NCBI GenBank assembly: GCA_964513905.1
Contig: CAZENS010000008.1
Location: 1-36,102, forward strand
Direction of reading: 5' to 3'
Length of the DNA: 36,102 nucleotides
Origin: CAMEGH01 sp964513905
Lineage (GTDB): Bacteria > Patescibacteriota > Saccharimonadia > Saccharimonadales > Saccharimonadaceae
Part shown: piece after piece, positions 25,178 through 32,825 of the stretch
How positions within the stretch are numbered: position 1 is the first letter of the stretch
Layout: each line of letters opens with the position of its first letter
The notes under the pieces: model-generated
What the model saw: the letters and a program-made list of their open reading frames with translations, nothing else
What the model was told of the DNA's origin: nothing
The model's database searches: none
Program-made: the position numbers and the translations under genes

Positions 25178-25785
25178 TGAGTGTATACGATGAATATGAA
25201 ATGACAATCGGCATTGAGTGCCACGTGCAGCTCGCTACAAAAACAAAACTGTTTAGTGCGGCCGATAACGATTCGCGATTTGCCGAGCCGAATCAGAATG
25301 TTAGCGCTGTTGATTACGGATTGCCTGGTATGTTGCCGGTGCTAAACCGTGAAGCGGTGACGTTGGCGGTTAAGGCAGGTAAGGCGCTTGGTAGTGAAAT
25401 TGCGCACAAAAGCCGATTCGATCGAAAGCACTATTTTTACCCAGACTTGCCGAAAGGCTATCAGACAACCCAGATGTATCAGCCAATTATTGGAGCAGGG
25501 CTGGTAGAAGCACCGCTCGAAGATGGAACGAGCGTCAAGGTTCGTATTCACCATGCTCACATGGAAGANNNNNNNNNNNNNNNNNNNNNNNNNNNNNNNN
25601 NNNNNNNNNNNNNNNNNNNNNNNNNNNNNNNNNNNNNNNNNNNNNNNNNNNNNNNNNNNNNNNNNNNNATAAAGTCGGGCAACGAAAAGGCGATCGGCTA
25701 CCTAGTTGGTCAAGTGATGAAGCGATCTAAAGGTCAGGCAAATCCTGCCATGGCAACGGATATAATCAAGCAAAAGATAGGCTAA
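25177..25785 (+). CDS. gatB: Asp-tRNA(Asn)/Glu-tRNA(Gln) amidotransferase subunit B, middle lost in an assembly gap
   Basis: The first 130 residues are clear GatB: MTIGIECHVQLATKTKLFSA, VDYGLPGMLPVLNREAV, SRFDRKHYFYPDLPKGYQ and the start of the kinase-like core before the gap. After the gap only 38 residues remain, reading AIGYLVGQVMKRSKGQANP, the end of the C-terminal YqeY-like tRNA-recognition tail. Family members are about 475-490 residues, so roughly 300 residues are absent and the gap must be close to 0.9-1 kb rather than 100. GatB phosphorylates and amidates the mischarged tRNA. Its ATG overlaps the preceding stop by one base. Confidence 0.93.
   Translation: MSVYDEYEMTIGIECHVQLATKTKLFSAADNDSRFAEPNQNVSAVDYGLPGMLPVLNREAVTLAVKAGKALGSEIAHKSRFDRKHYFYPDLPKGYQTTQMYQPIIGAGLVEAPLEDGTSVKVRIHHAHMEXXXXXXXXXXXXXXXXXXXXXXXXXXXXXXXXXXIKSGNEKAIGYLVGQVMKRSKGQANPAMATDIIKQKIG
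25569..25668. other. Assembly gap in gatB (100 N placeholder)
   Basis: Flanks do not overlap. The GatB family length implies about 0.9-1 kb is missing here. Confidence 0.93.
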
Positions 25786-25802
25786 TTTGCGTAGCTAAGG
25801 AG

Positions 25803-25881
25803 TGAATGGCGAGTTTGCCATTCATCTCTTGCCTACGCTACAATAAAGATGGCATGTTGCCGATACAACCTAACAAGGGGG
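25803..25881 (+). promoter_or_regulatory. gatB end hairpin, galU promoter and RBS
   Basis: An 8-bp inverted repeat TGAATGGC / GCCATTCA (25803-25810, 25817-25824) without a T run follows gatB. It overlaps the -35 TTGCCA (25815-25820); an 18-bp spacer leads to TACAAT (25839-25844). AAGGGGG just before 25882 then places translation at ATG 25885 (or 25882), not at the earlier 25849. Confidence 0.6.
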
Positions 25882-25884
25882 ATG

Positions 25885-26760
25885 ATGAAAAAACCAACCA
25901 AAGCTATTATTTGTGCAGCCGGACTCGGGACTCGATTTTTGCCGCAAACAAAAGCTATGCCAAAAGAAATGCTGCCAATTATTGATCGGCCAGTGATTCA
26001 GCTTATCGTTGAAGAAGCAGTGGCGGCCGGTGTGACAGAAATTATTGTCGTAACGGGATCTACTAAGCGGGCAATTGAAGACCACTTTGATCGTAGCGAC
26101 GAGCTAGAAGCCGAACTACGTGAAAAGGGTAAAAACGATAAGGCTGATCAAATTAAAGCAATTGCCGAAATGGCTAACTTTGTATACGTACGCCAAAAGG
26201 GAGTTCCAAAAGGAAATGCTCGCCCAGTATTGAATGCGCAACACTTGATTGATGACGACGAGCCGTTTTTTGTTTTCTTTGCAGATGATTTCTTCCGAGC
26301 GGAAGTGCCACGTGCGGTGCAGCTGCTTGAGGCGCATCAGGCAACAGGAAAATCGGTTATATCTTTGATTGAGGTTGATAAGAAAGACGCTGATAAATAC
26401 GGTATGGCGGCCATAAAGAAGAAAAAGGCCAACGGCGCATATGAACTTACGCAACTGATTGAAAAACCTGGCGAAAAAGATGCTCCAAGTAACCTTGCGA
26501 GTATTGGTGGTTATTTGCTTACGCCAGATATTCTGCCAATTATTGCTAAAGAAAAAGTTGATAAAAATGGCGAAATAACACTAGCAGATAGCATTAATGA
26601 GTTAGCGCAGTCAGATAAGGTATACGGAAGGATTATTGACGGCGTTTGGCACGATACTGGTGATCAGTTGAAATACATAAAAGCAGTGGTAGATGTTGCG
26701 CTTGAGAGTGGCGAATACGGAGAAGAGCTTCATCAATACCTTATAGAAAGGCTTACGTAA
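25885..26760 (+). CDS. galU: UTP-glucose-1-phosphate uridylyltransferase
   Basis: 291 residues. The N-terminus MKKPTKAIICAAGLGTRFLP, the nucleotide loop KAMPKEMLPI and the substrate segment RPVIQLIVEEAVAAGV are diagnostic. VRQKGVPKGNARPVL and FFADDFF (metal-binding Asp pair region) follow, and then LIEKPGEKDAPSNLASIGGY and DTGDQLKYIKA. It makes UDP-glucose for glycolipids or envelope polysaccharide. ATG 25885 is preferred (AAGG with a 6-nt gap, family N-terminus at once); 25882 would add one Met. Its stop abuts the ATG of the next small membrane gene. Confidence 0.96.
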   Translation: MKKPTKAIICAAGLGTRFLPQTKAMPKEMLPIIDRPVIQLIVEEAVAAGVTEIIVVTGSTKRAIEDHFDRSDELEAELREKGKNDKADQIKAIAEMANFVYVRQKGVPKGNARPVLNAQHLIDDDEPFFVFFADDFFRAEVPRAVQLLEAHQATGKSVISLIEVDKKDADKYGMAAIKKKKANGAYELTQLIEKPGEKDAPSNLASIGGYLLTPDILPIIAKEKVDKNGEITLADSINELAQSDKVYGRIIDGVWHDTGDQLKYIKAVVDVALESGEYGEELHQYLIERLT

Positions 26761-27024
26761 ATGGACGGAGCAGCGGGCGTACTTGTGATTTTATTATCTG
26801 TTATATTACTAATATTTTTAGTTTTACTTAGCTTGTTGATTGTGCTTTTGATACGAATTAGTCGGCAAATTAAGCATATTGCAGATGACGCAGAGAAGAC
26901 AGTCGGGGGAATTGGTAGCGCTATTTCTGGCGCTGGGCAGTTTACGAAATCAATGGTGGCTGTTAAAATAATAAGAGGATTATTGAAGCGACGTAAAGGA
27001 GGATCTAATGTCAAAGGGAAGTAA
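26761..27024 (+). CDS. Small membrane protein with an N-terminal helix and basic tail
   Basis: 87 residues: a long hydrophobic helix (about 4-32), a basic turn RISRQIKHIADDAE, a Gly/Ala-rich amphipathic part and a strongly basic C-terminus (LLKRRKGGSNVKGK). The layout resembles DUF948-like proteins that often precede YtxH genes; the assignment is tentative. It starts immediately after galU and its last 17 bases overlap the YtxH gene, including that gene's Shine-Dalgarno. Confidence 0.7.
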   Translation: MDGAAGVLVILLSVILLIFLVLLSLLIVLLIRISRQIKHIADDAEKTVGGIGSAISGAGQFTKSMVAVKIIRGLLKRRKGGSNVKGK

Positions 27025-27292
27025 ATTCGCACTTGGTGCAATCATCGGAGCCGTATCAGGAGTAATTGCTGGAATATTGACTGCTCCAAAGAGCGGAAAA
27101 GAAACTCGAGCAGATATTAAGAAGAAGGCCGAAGATATGAAAGAGCAGGCGATCGATAAGTCTGACGAAATTCGAGATAAGGCCGAGGCAAAGGCAAAAG
27201 AACTAGAAGTGAAGGCGAAAGAAGTTCGCACTTCTGCTGAAAATAAAGTTCGCCAAATTAAAGAAGAAGTCGAAAAAAAGACACGCCGTTAG
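27008..27292 (+). CDS. YtxH-like stress/envelope protein
   Basis: 94 residues. The N-terminal Gly-rich hydrophobic segment LGAIIGAVSGVIAGILTAPK followed by SGKETRADI is the YtxH/GvpP-like signature. The rest is a Lys/Glu/Ala-rich coiled coil (about 35-94). In other bacteria such proteins are general-stress envelope proteins of unknown mechanism. AAAGGAGG lies 5 nt before the ATG at 27008, one of the best ribosome-binding sites in the window. The operon galU-membrane protein-YtxH ends at the terminator at 27324. Confidence 0.85.
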   Translation: MSKGSKFALGAIIGAVSGVIAGILTAPKSGKETRADIKKKAEDMKEQAIDKSDEIRDKAEAKAKELEVKAKEVRTSAENKVRQIKEEVEKKTRR

Positions 27293-27323
27293 TTGGCGCC
27301 TGCTATTACTGCAAATTATAAAC

Positions 27324-27358
27324 ATACCCAAGCTATTATTGCTTGGGTATTTTGTTTG
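27324..27358. terminator. Bidirectional intrinsic terminator
   Basis: A 10-bp perfect stem ATACCCAAGC / GCTTGGGTAT (27324-27333, 27341-27350) with a 7-nt loop and TTTTGTTT on plus. It ends the galU operon. On minus it is followed by GTTTATAATTT and could also end a minus-strand transcript coming out of the gap. Confidence 0.85.
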
Positions 27359-27445
27359 CAATTGAAATACCCCACCAGCAACGCTCGCTATCTGGGCTCG
27401 AATGCCTTAGTGGCATGAGCGCTCTTGACGCGGTATTTCGTTGGT
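27359..27445. other. Non-coding flank with nested inverted repeats, left of the gap
   Basis: GAAATACC (27364-27371) pairs with GGTATTTC (27432-27439), spanning 76 nt. Inside, CGCTC (27382-27386) pairs with GAGCG (27417-27421) and ATGCC (27402-27406) with GGCAT (27412-27416). It could be a structured RNA or a repeat end. No tRNA arms fit. Confidence 0.4.
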
Positions 27446-27545
27446 NNNNNNNNNNNNNNNNNNNNNNNNNNNNNNNNNNNNNNNNNNNNNNNNNNNNNNN
27501 NNNNNNNNNNNNNNNNNNNNNNNNNNNNNNNNNNNNNNNNNNNNN
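27446..27545. other. Assembly gap (100 N placeholder) upstream of dnaE
   Basis: Flanks do not overlap. The region 27293-27702 holds no plus-strand gene; it contains the terminator, the inverted-repeat flank, this gap, and promoters facing both ways. Confidence 0.9.
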
Positions 27546-27614
27546 CTCCTAATGTACGTCTTCACGGTGTTATGAAGATACATATATATTATCATAAACA
27601 ATATAAAATGTCAA
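27546..27614 (-). promoter_or_regulatory. Consensus minus-strand promoter and Shine-Dalgarno pointing into the gap
   Basis: On minus: TTGACA (27614-27609), exactly 17 bp, TAATAT (27591-27586). The transcript would start near 27579, pass a small hairpin CTTCA/TGAAG, and reach AGGAG (27550-27546) at the gap edge. This suggests an unseen minus-strand gene starting a few bases inside the gap. Confidence 0.6.
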
Positions 27615-27685
27615 TATATAAATGGTAAAAAGTTATGATTTCTTTTATGGATAGTTCATAGCCTGAATTCAAAACTGCTACATGA

Positions 27686-27702
27686 TATACTAGGTGTAGT
27701 AT
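27686..27702 (+). promoter_or_regulatory. dnaE -10 box with very short leader
   Basis: TATACT (27686-27691) ends 11 nt before ATG 27703; the predicted 5' UTR is about 4 nt. No clear -35 and no Shine-Dalgarno. Confidence 0.5.
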
Positions 27703-30700
27703 ATGGGAGCGGTACAGGCAGAAACCAAAAGTGATATTGGGCGTGATTTAAAGGCGTCGGATTATGTTCATTTGCATAATCATACGCACCATAGTCTTTT
27801 AGACGGTCTAACGAAAATTCCTGATCTTGTAAATGCGGTCAAGGACATGGGAATGGAGGCGGTGGCTATGACCGATCACGGCACAATGAGTGGCACGATT
27901 GAGTTTTATAAAGCCGCCAAAAAAGCTGGCATAAAGCCGGTTATTGGCATGGAGGCGTATGTTGCCTCCCGGGGTCGTGCCGATAGAGATCCGCAAAAAG
28001 ATAAGGCGCGCTACCACCTTATTTTGCTTGCGATGAACGATGTTGGGTATCGTAATTTAATGAAACTTTCGACGATTGCGAACCTAGAGGGAATGTATTA
28101 CAAGCCGAGGATTGATCATGAGGTGATCGAGAAATATAACGAAGGCTTAATTGCAATGAGTGCTTGTGCGAGTGGTGAGCTGGGTGAACAGTTGCGGGTC
28201 GGCAACTACGAAGAAGCCAAGCGAATTGCAAGCTGGTATAAAAGTATTTTTGGCGATCGTTATTATTTAGAGCTACAAGATCATGGTCACCCAGATTGTC
28301 CAAGCAAATGGGATGTTCAGGTAGGAATTAATGCTCATTTGGAAAAGCTGAGTGAGGAGCTTGATATTGAGTGTGTGGTAAGTAGCGACGGGCATTATTT
28401 AAATCACGCCGATCAAGATGCGCACGAGATATTGCTATGTGTTGGAACGGGTTCGTATTTGAGTGATGAAAAGCGAATGAGCCTGAAGGATTTTGAGTTA
28501 CACGTTACAGAGCCGCAAGATATTATTGATCGATGGAGCAAGACTAACCCGAAGGCAGTTGCAAATACGAAAATAATTGCTGATCGATGCAATGTAGAGA
28601 TTGAGCTTGGCGGAATCTTGATTCCAAAATTTCCTACGCCTAATGGTGAAAGCGAGAAGAAGTACTTGGATCACCTTGTGTATACGGGAATGGCAGTACG
28701 GTATGCTGGCAAGACGCAAGAAGAAGCTGTAGACATGACAGACGAAGACATCCGTGCACTACTTTCGAGTGAGCAACTAGAGCGACTTGATATGGAGTTT
28801 GGCGTTTTGGATAATATGGGGTATAACGGCTATTTTTTGATTGTCCAGGACTTTATTAATTGGGGGAAATCAAAGGGGATTATTTTTGGTCCTGGCCGAG
28901 GAAGTGCGGCCGGTTCGATTATTGCTTATGCGCTGAATATCACCGATTTAGATCCGCTAAAATACGATTTGCTTTTTGAGCGGTTCTTAAACCCAGATCG
29001 TATTTCTATGCCCGATATTGATATCGATATTCAAGATACACGGCGCAATGAAGTGATTGAATATTGCGCAGATAAATATGGCTCTGAGCGAGTTGCTAAT
29101 ATCTGTACGTTCGGCACAATGGCTGCGCGCGGCTCTGTTCGAGACGTGGCGAGGGTGCTGCAGGTGCCATACGGCGAGAGTGATAGACTTGCCAAGATGA
29201 TCCCACCTCCGGTGCANNNNNNNNNNNNNNNNNNNNNNNNNNNNNNNNNNNNNNNNNNNNNNNNNNNNNNNNNNNNNNNNNNNNNNNNNNNNNNNNNNNN
29301 NNNNNNNNNNNNNNNNAGGTGCCATACGGCGAGAGTGATAGACTTGCCAAGATGATCCCACCTCCGGTGCAAGGCAGACACGTGCCAATTAAAAAGTCGC
29401 TTGTTGATGACGCAGACTTAAAAAAGGAATACGAAACTAACCCGACCGCAAAAACGGTATATGACTTTGCTGCACAACTTGAGGGTACGATTCGCTCACA
29501 TGGTGTGCATGCAGCTGGCGTGGTGATTGCACCTGATGATTTGGTAAAGTTTGTGCCGCTTGAAATGGCGCAAAAAGGCGTGGTTGCGACGCAATATCCA
29601 ATGGGCCCGGTTGAAGAGCTTGGGCTACTAAAAATGGACTTTTTGGGTCTTTCTAACCTTACGATTATTAATAACGCACTGAGGATTATTCGTAAGGTAA
29701 ATAAGGTTGAAATTGATTTATCAAAGATAGCGCTTGATGATGAAAAAACCTACGAGCTGTTCCAAAGGGGTGATACAACTGGCGTATTTCAGCTTGAATC
29801 GGCCGGCATGAAACGATACTTGCGGGAGCTTCGGCCGAGTGTCTTTGAGGACATTATCGCGATGGTGGCACTGTATCGACCTGGCCCAATGCAATTTATT
29901 GACTCGTTTATTAAGCGAAAACATGGCGAAGAAGAGATCACCTATCTGCATCCAGGGCTAAAAAGTTCGTTGGAAAATACATACGGAATCCTTATTTATC
30001 AGGAGCAGTTCATGCAGATATCGAAGGACTGGGCTGGCTTTACCGGTGGTCAGGCGGATACATTACGAAAAGCAGTTGGTAAAAAACTCATTCATCTTAT
30101 GAAAGAGGTGAAGCCACAGTTTATTGAGGGTGCTATGAAGGTTGGCGGCGCATCTGAAGAGGTGGCTTCTAAATTCTGGGATCAGCTTGAAGAGTTTGCA
30201 AACTATAGCTTTAATAAATCTCACGCAGCGTGCTATGGATTAATTGCCTACTGGACTGCCTATCTGAAGGCGCATTATCCAGAGGCGTTTATGGCTGCGT
30301 TAATGACAAGCGACCAGGATGATACCGAGCGCCTAGCGATCGAAATGACAGAGTGTAAGCATATGGGAATTGATGTTCTTGCTCCAGATGTCAATGAATC
30401 TTTCGTTGAGTTTGCGGTTGTGCCAGATAAAAAACAAATTCGTTTTGGTATGGCGGCAGTAAAAGGGGTCGGCGTGGGTGCTGTTGAAGAGCTGTTACGA
30501 GCACGTGATCTTGATGGCAAGTTTAAGAGCGTTGAAGATTTTGCCAAACGTGTTAGCACCACAAAGTTTAACAAAAAGGCGTGGGAATCATTAATAAAAA
30601 GTGGTGGATTTGATAGCATGGGTGATCGATCTGATTTGCTATATAATCTTGAAACGATTCAGTCATTCGCAAGTAAAGTGCAAAAAGAGGCCGCAAGTGG

Positions 30701-31750
30701 ACAGACGGATTTGTTTGGAATGATGGGTGAAGACGCCGCTGCGGTGCAACCATCTGTTTCGCTAACGTCCGCACCAGCTAAGCATACAGAAAAAGAACGT
30801 CTTATGTGGGAGCGTGAGTTGATGGGGCTGTATATTAGTGCTCATCCGCTTGATACGTACGAAACATACCTAAATGAACAAACCCAGCCACTAACACAAC
30901 TCAGTCCAGATTATGACGGCAGGCAGATGACTGTCGGTGGAATTATAACGAGTGTGCGCACAATTATTACAAAAAGCGGAACAAAAATGGCATTCGTTGC
31001 ACTCGAGGACAAGCTTGGCGAGGGCGAAGTCATCGTGTTTCCTAATTTATACGAGCAGGTTGGTGCAAAACTTGTGCAAGATGCCATAGTGCGAATTAGT
31101 GGTAAGAACTCTGCACGTGATCGCGATGGAAATCTTGGAAGCGAGAGCAAGTTGATTGCTGATGAGATTGTGCTGGTTGATGAAAAGGAGATTGAAACGT
31201 ACGAATCGACAGGCAGAAAGATGGAAGGCCCCAAGGTAAGTAGCAAGGCAAAAAAAGAGCGTAGAGAAGCGTATAAATCTTCACNNNNNNNNNNNNNNNN
31301 NNNNNNNNNNNNNNNNNNNNNNNNNNNNNNNNNNNNNNNNNNNNNNNNNNNNNNNNNNNNNNNNNNNNNNNNNNNNNNNNNNNNCCCAAGGTAAGTAGCA
31401 AGGCAAAAAAAGAGCGTAGAGAAGCGTATAAATCTTCACGTACTGGCGGAGCAATAGCGAGTAAGCCAAAGGTCGTCGCCGAAAAATCGAGCCCCACATC
31501 GTCTCCGCGGCCAGCTCCCGAGGCGCCGCCACAGACGCTTTATGTGAACATAAAAGATCCAGATAATCATACTGCTCTTATGGATTTAAAGCGTGCATGC
31601 AAGGCAAATCCTGGTTTGATTGAGGTCGTATTAGTGTTGGGTTCTGAAAAGAAATCTGCAATTCGGTTGCCGTTTAAGGTAGATGATTCTCCGAAGCTAT
31701 TGAGCAGTTTGGTGAAAAGTCTTGGTGAAGATGCAGTGGTTTTGAAATAG
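27703..31750 (+). CDS. dnaE: DNA polymerase III alpha subunit (intact once two assembly duplications are removed)
   Basis: The replicative polymerase. It appears as three pieces only because of two 100-N runs, each flanked by the same 55 bp (29162-29216 = 29317-29371; 31230-31284 = 31385-31439). Removing one copy plus the N (155 bp each time) restores a single frame of 3738 bp, 1245 residues, normal for DnaE. The PHP domain is at the N-terminus (HLHNHTHHSLLDG, AMTDHGTMSG, SSDGHY). The palm has GPGRGSAAGSIIAYAL and the catalytic aspartates MPDIDIDIQD. A fingers/beta-binding region, an HhH-like segment (FGMAAVKGVGVGAVEELL) and the OB fold (MTVGGIITSVRTIITKSG) follow. The tail after the second gap reads SRTGGAIASKPK and ends LGEDAVVLK. 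The PHP metal ligands look largely preserved, so proofreading by PHP is possible. Confidence 0.95.
29162..29371 (+). repeat. 55-bp duplicated contig ends around 100 N (assembly artefact)
   Basis: 29162-29216 and 29317-29371 are identical and separated by N 29217-29316. The encoded peptide (VPYGESDRLAKMIPPPV) appears twice. This is an unmerged overlap of two contigs, not biology. Confidence 0.95.
31230..31439 (+). repeat. Second 55-bp duplicated contig ends around 100 N (assembly artefact)
   Basis: 31230-31284 and 31385-31439 are identical and separated by N 31285-31384. The same 55-bp length as in the first case points to the assembler k-mer overlap. Confidence 0.95.
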
Positions 31751-31777
31751 CGGCTACTGGGTGGGATGCAAAGAAAA

Positions 31778-31806
31778 AACCGCTCTACGTAGGTAGGGCG
31801 GTTATT
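31778..31806. terminator. Bidirectional terminator between dnaE and nrdH
   Basis: An 11-bp stem AACCGCTCTAC / GTAGGGCGGTT (one G-T pair) with a 4-nt loop. On minus it is followed by TTTTTTCTTT, ideal for nrdH; on plus by ATTCCTTTCT for dnaE. Confidence 0.85.
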
Positions 31807-31815
31807 CCTTTCTAG

Positions 31816-32058
31816 CTAGGAAGGACTCGGCTGAGTCTCGGCTAATCGCTTAATGCGATCAGGTCGGAACCCAGACCAGGTCTCGTCGCCGTTTTCGACG
31901 ACAGGAGCCTGGAGGTAGCCAAGTGCCATGACGTATTCTCGTGCCCCGTTGTCGACAGTAATATCGACAACCTCGTACGGAATTTCGGCCTTGTCAAGTG
32001 CGCGCATGGTTGCACGGCACTGAACGCACGCAGGCTTGGTGTAGACGGTGGTGGTCAT
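31816..32058 (-). CDS. nrdH: NrdH-type glutaredoxin-like redoxin, actinobacterial in character
   Basis: 80 residues from ATG 32058 (MTTTVYTKPACVQCRATMRA); AAGG lies 8 nt upstream, and the longer frame to 32118 lies in the leader. The redox-active CVQC is at residues 11-14. The NrdH hallmark WSGFRPDRIKRL is near the C-terminus, with YVMALGYLQAPVV before it. NrdH reduces class Ib ribonucleotide reductase and is itself reduced by thioredoxin reductase; neither partner is in the window. From memory these segments are nearly word-for-word those of actinobacterial NrdH. By hand count the gene is about 57% G+C (138 of 243), against roughly 38-47% in neighbouring lines I sampled. Both facts suggest transfer from an actinobacterial host. 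Confidence 0.93.
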   Translation of the reverse strand: MTTTVYTKPACVQCRATMRALDKAEIPYEVVDITVDNGAREYVMALGYLQAPVVENGDETWSGFRPDRIKRLAETQPSPS

Positions 32059-32229
32059 TGGAATCGCCTTCTTTCTTGAGAAAGATGTTGCAGTGAAAGG
32101 AATGCTAATCAACCCCACGTTTGTGGGAATCTAATGGTATACCCCCTAAAGAGTATGCCGAAGACTCTACCTAATCTTACGGCGGTTGATTCTGACCCTA
32201 AGTATAGCGCTTGCGCATAATAAAGGCAA
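32059..32229 (-). promoter_or_regulatory. nrdH promoter and long structured leader
   Basis: On minus: TTGCCT (32229-32224), 17 bp, TATACT (32206-32201). The leader of about 135 nt is the second longest in the window. It contains the hairpins CCCAC-aaac-GTGGG and TCTTTC-tcaa-GAAAGA; the latter lies right before the AAGG ribosome-binding site and could mask it. I recognise no known riboswitch. Confidence 0.5.
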
Positions 32230-32282
32230 GCTATATTTAGCGGAATTGTGTTGTAATGTCCGCTATATGTGGTGGATAACTT

Positions 32283-32771
32283 TTAATTATGGCGTAGGTG
32301 ATACAGTGCGATTCCGGTGGCAACACTAACGTTAAACGACTCTTTTTTGCCATACATTGGTATCTCGATAATAGTTGAACAGTGTGCTAGGAGTGCTGGG
32401 TCTATGCCGTCAACCTCTTCTCCAATAAGGAGCGCAACTTGTGAAGGTGGTGAGTAGTCGGGGAGCATGATAGAAGTGCTTGCTTGTTCAAGGGCTGTAA
32501 TTTCATACCCATCGGCTTGTAGTTGTTGGAGAGGTGGTTCTTCGTGGTGAGAAAACGGAACGATTGATTCTGCATCGAGTGCTGTTTTGTGAATTTGCTT
32601 CGTTATTTTTTGCGCAATATGCGGCAGACGAGAATCTTTGCTTATGGCGGGATATGGCGTATAGCCACTAAAGTAGATATGAGACACGCCAAACCCTTCT
32701 GCGGTTCGAAAAATCGCCCCAACGTTATGGGTCGAGCGAATATTGTGCGCCAGAATAACTATTTTTGTCAT
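32283..32771 (-). CDS. SpoU/TrmH-family RNA 2'-O-ribose methyltransferase
   Basis: 162 residues from ATG 32771 (MTKIVILAHNIRSTHNVGAI). The earlier in-frame start at 32864 lies across the promoter and even the divergent gene, and is rejected. The three SPOUT motifs are visible: motif 1 NVGAIFRTAEGFGV, motif 2 LLIGEEVDGIDPALL and motif 3 IPMYGKKESFNVSVATGIALY, which together form the trefoil-knot SAM site. The small size, without an N-terminal RNA-binding extension, resembles TrmL-type tRNA enzymes, but tRNA versus rRNA cannot be decided. TATAAT (32784-32779) lies 7 nt before the ATG, so it is probably leaderless. Confidence 0.93.
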   Translation of the reverse strand: MTKIVILAHNIRSTHNVGAIFRTAEGFGVSHIYFSGYTPYPAISKDSRLPHIAQKITKQIHKTALDAESIVPFSHHEEPPLQQLQADGYEITALEQASTSIMLPDYSPPSQVALLIGEEVDGIDPALLAHCSTIIEIPMYGKKESFNVSVATGIALYHLRHN

Positions 32772-32825
32772 TTTATTTATTATAACACCTGTTAAATACG
32801 TAAGCTTTTTGCTATAATGCACGTA
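32772..32825. promoter_or_regulatory. Divergent leaderless promoters: methyltransferase (-) and pilB-like (+)
   Basis: On minus TATAAT (32784-32779) has 7 nt to the ATG. On plus TATAAT (32813-32818) has 7 nt to ATG 32826. The upstream in-frame ATG at 32817 overlaps this -10 and cannot be transcribed from it. Confidence 0.7.

Noticed and set aside
27364..27439. A tRNA: 76 nt closed by an 8-bp stem
   Set aside because: No T arm with TTCRA in the right place, no D arm, and the inner hairpin has a 5-nt loop, on either strand.
27361..27445. Possible RNase P RNA end on minus (TTCGAGCC...AGCG...TTGCTGG resembles the P18 region)
   Set aside because: The required following elements (GATGAATG-like and ACAGAACCCG-like segments) are absent; the match is short and probably chance.
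27703..31394. dnaE as two frameshifted or duplicated polymerase genes
   Set aside because: The apparent break is created by the N run plus duplicated 55-bp contig ends; the frame is restored when they are collapsed.
32817..32825. Upstream ATG start of the PilB-like gene
   Set aside because: It overlaps the TATAAT promoter box; ATG 32826 fits the -10 spacing.
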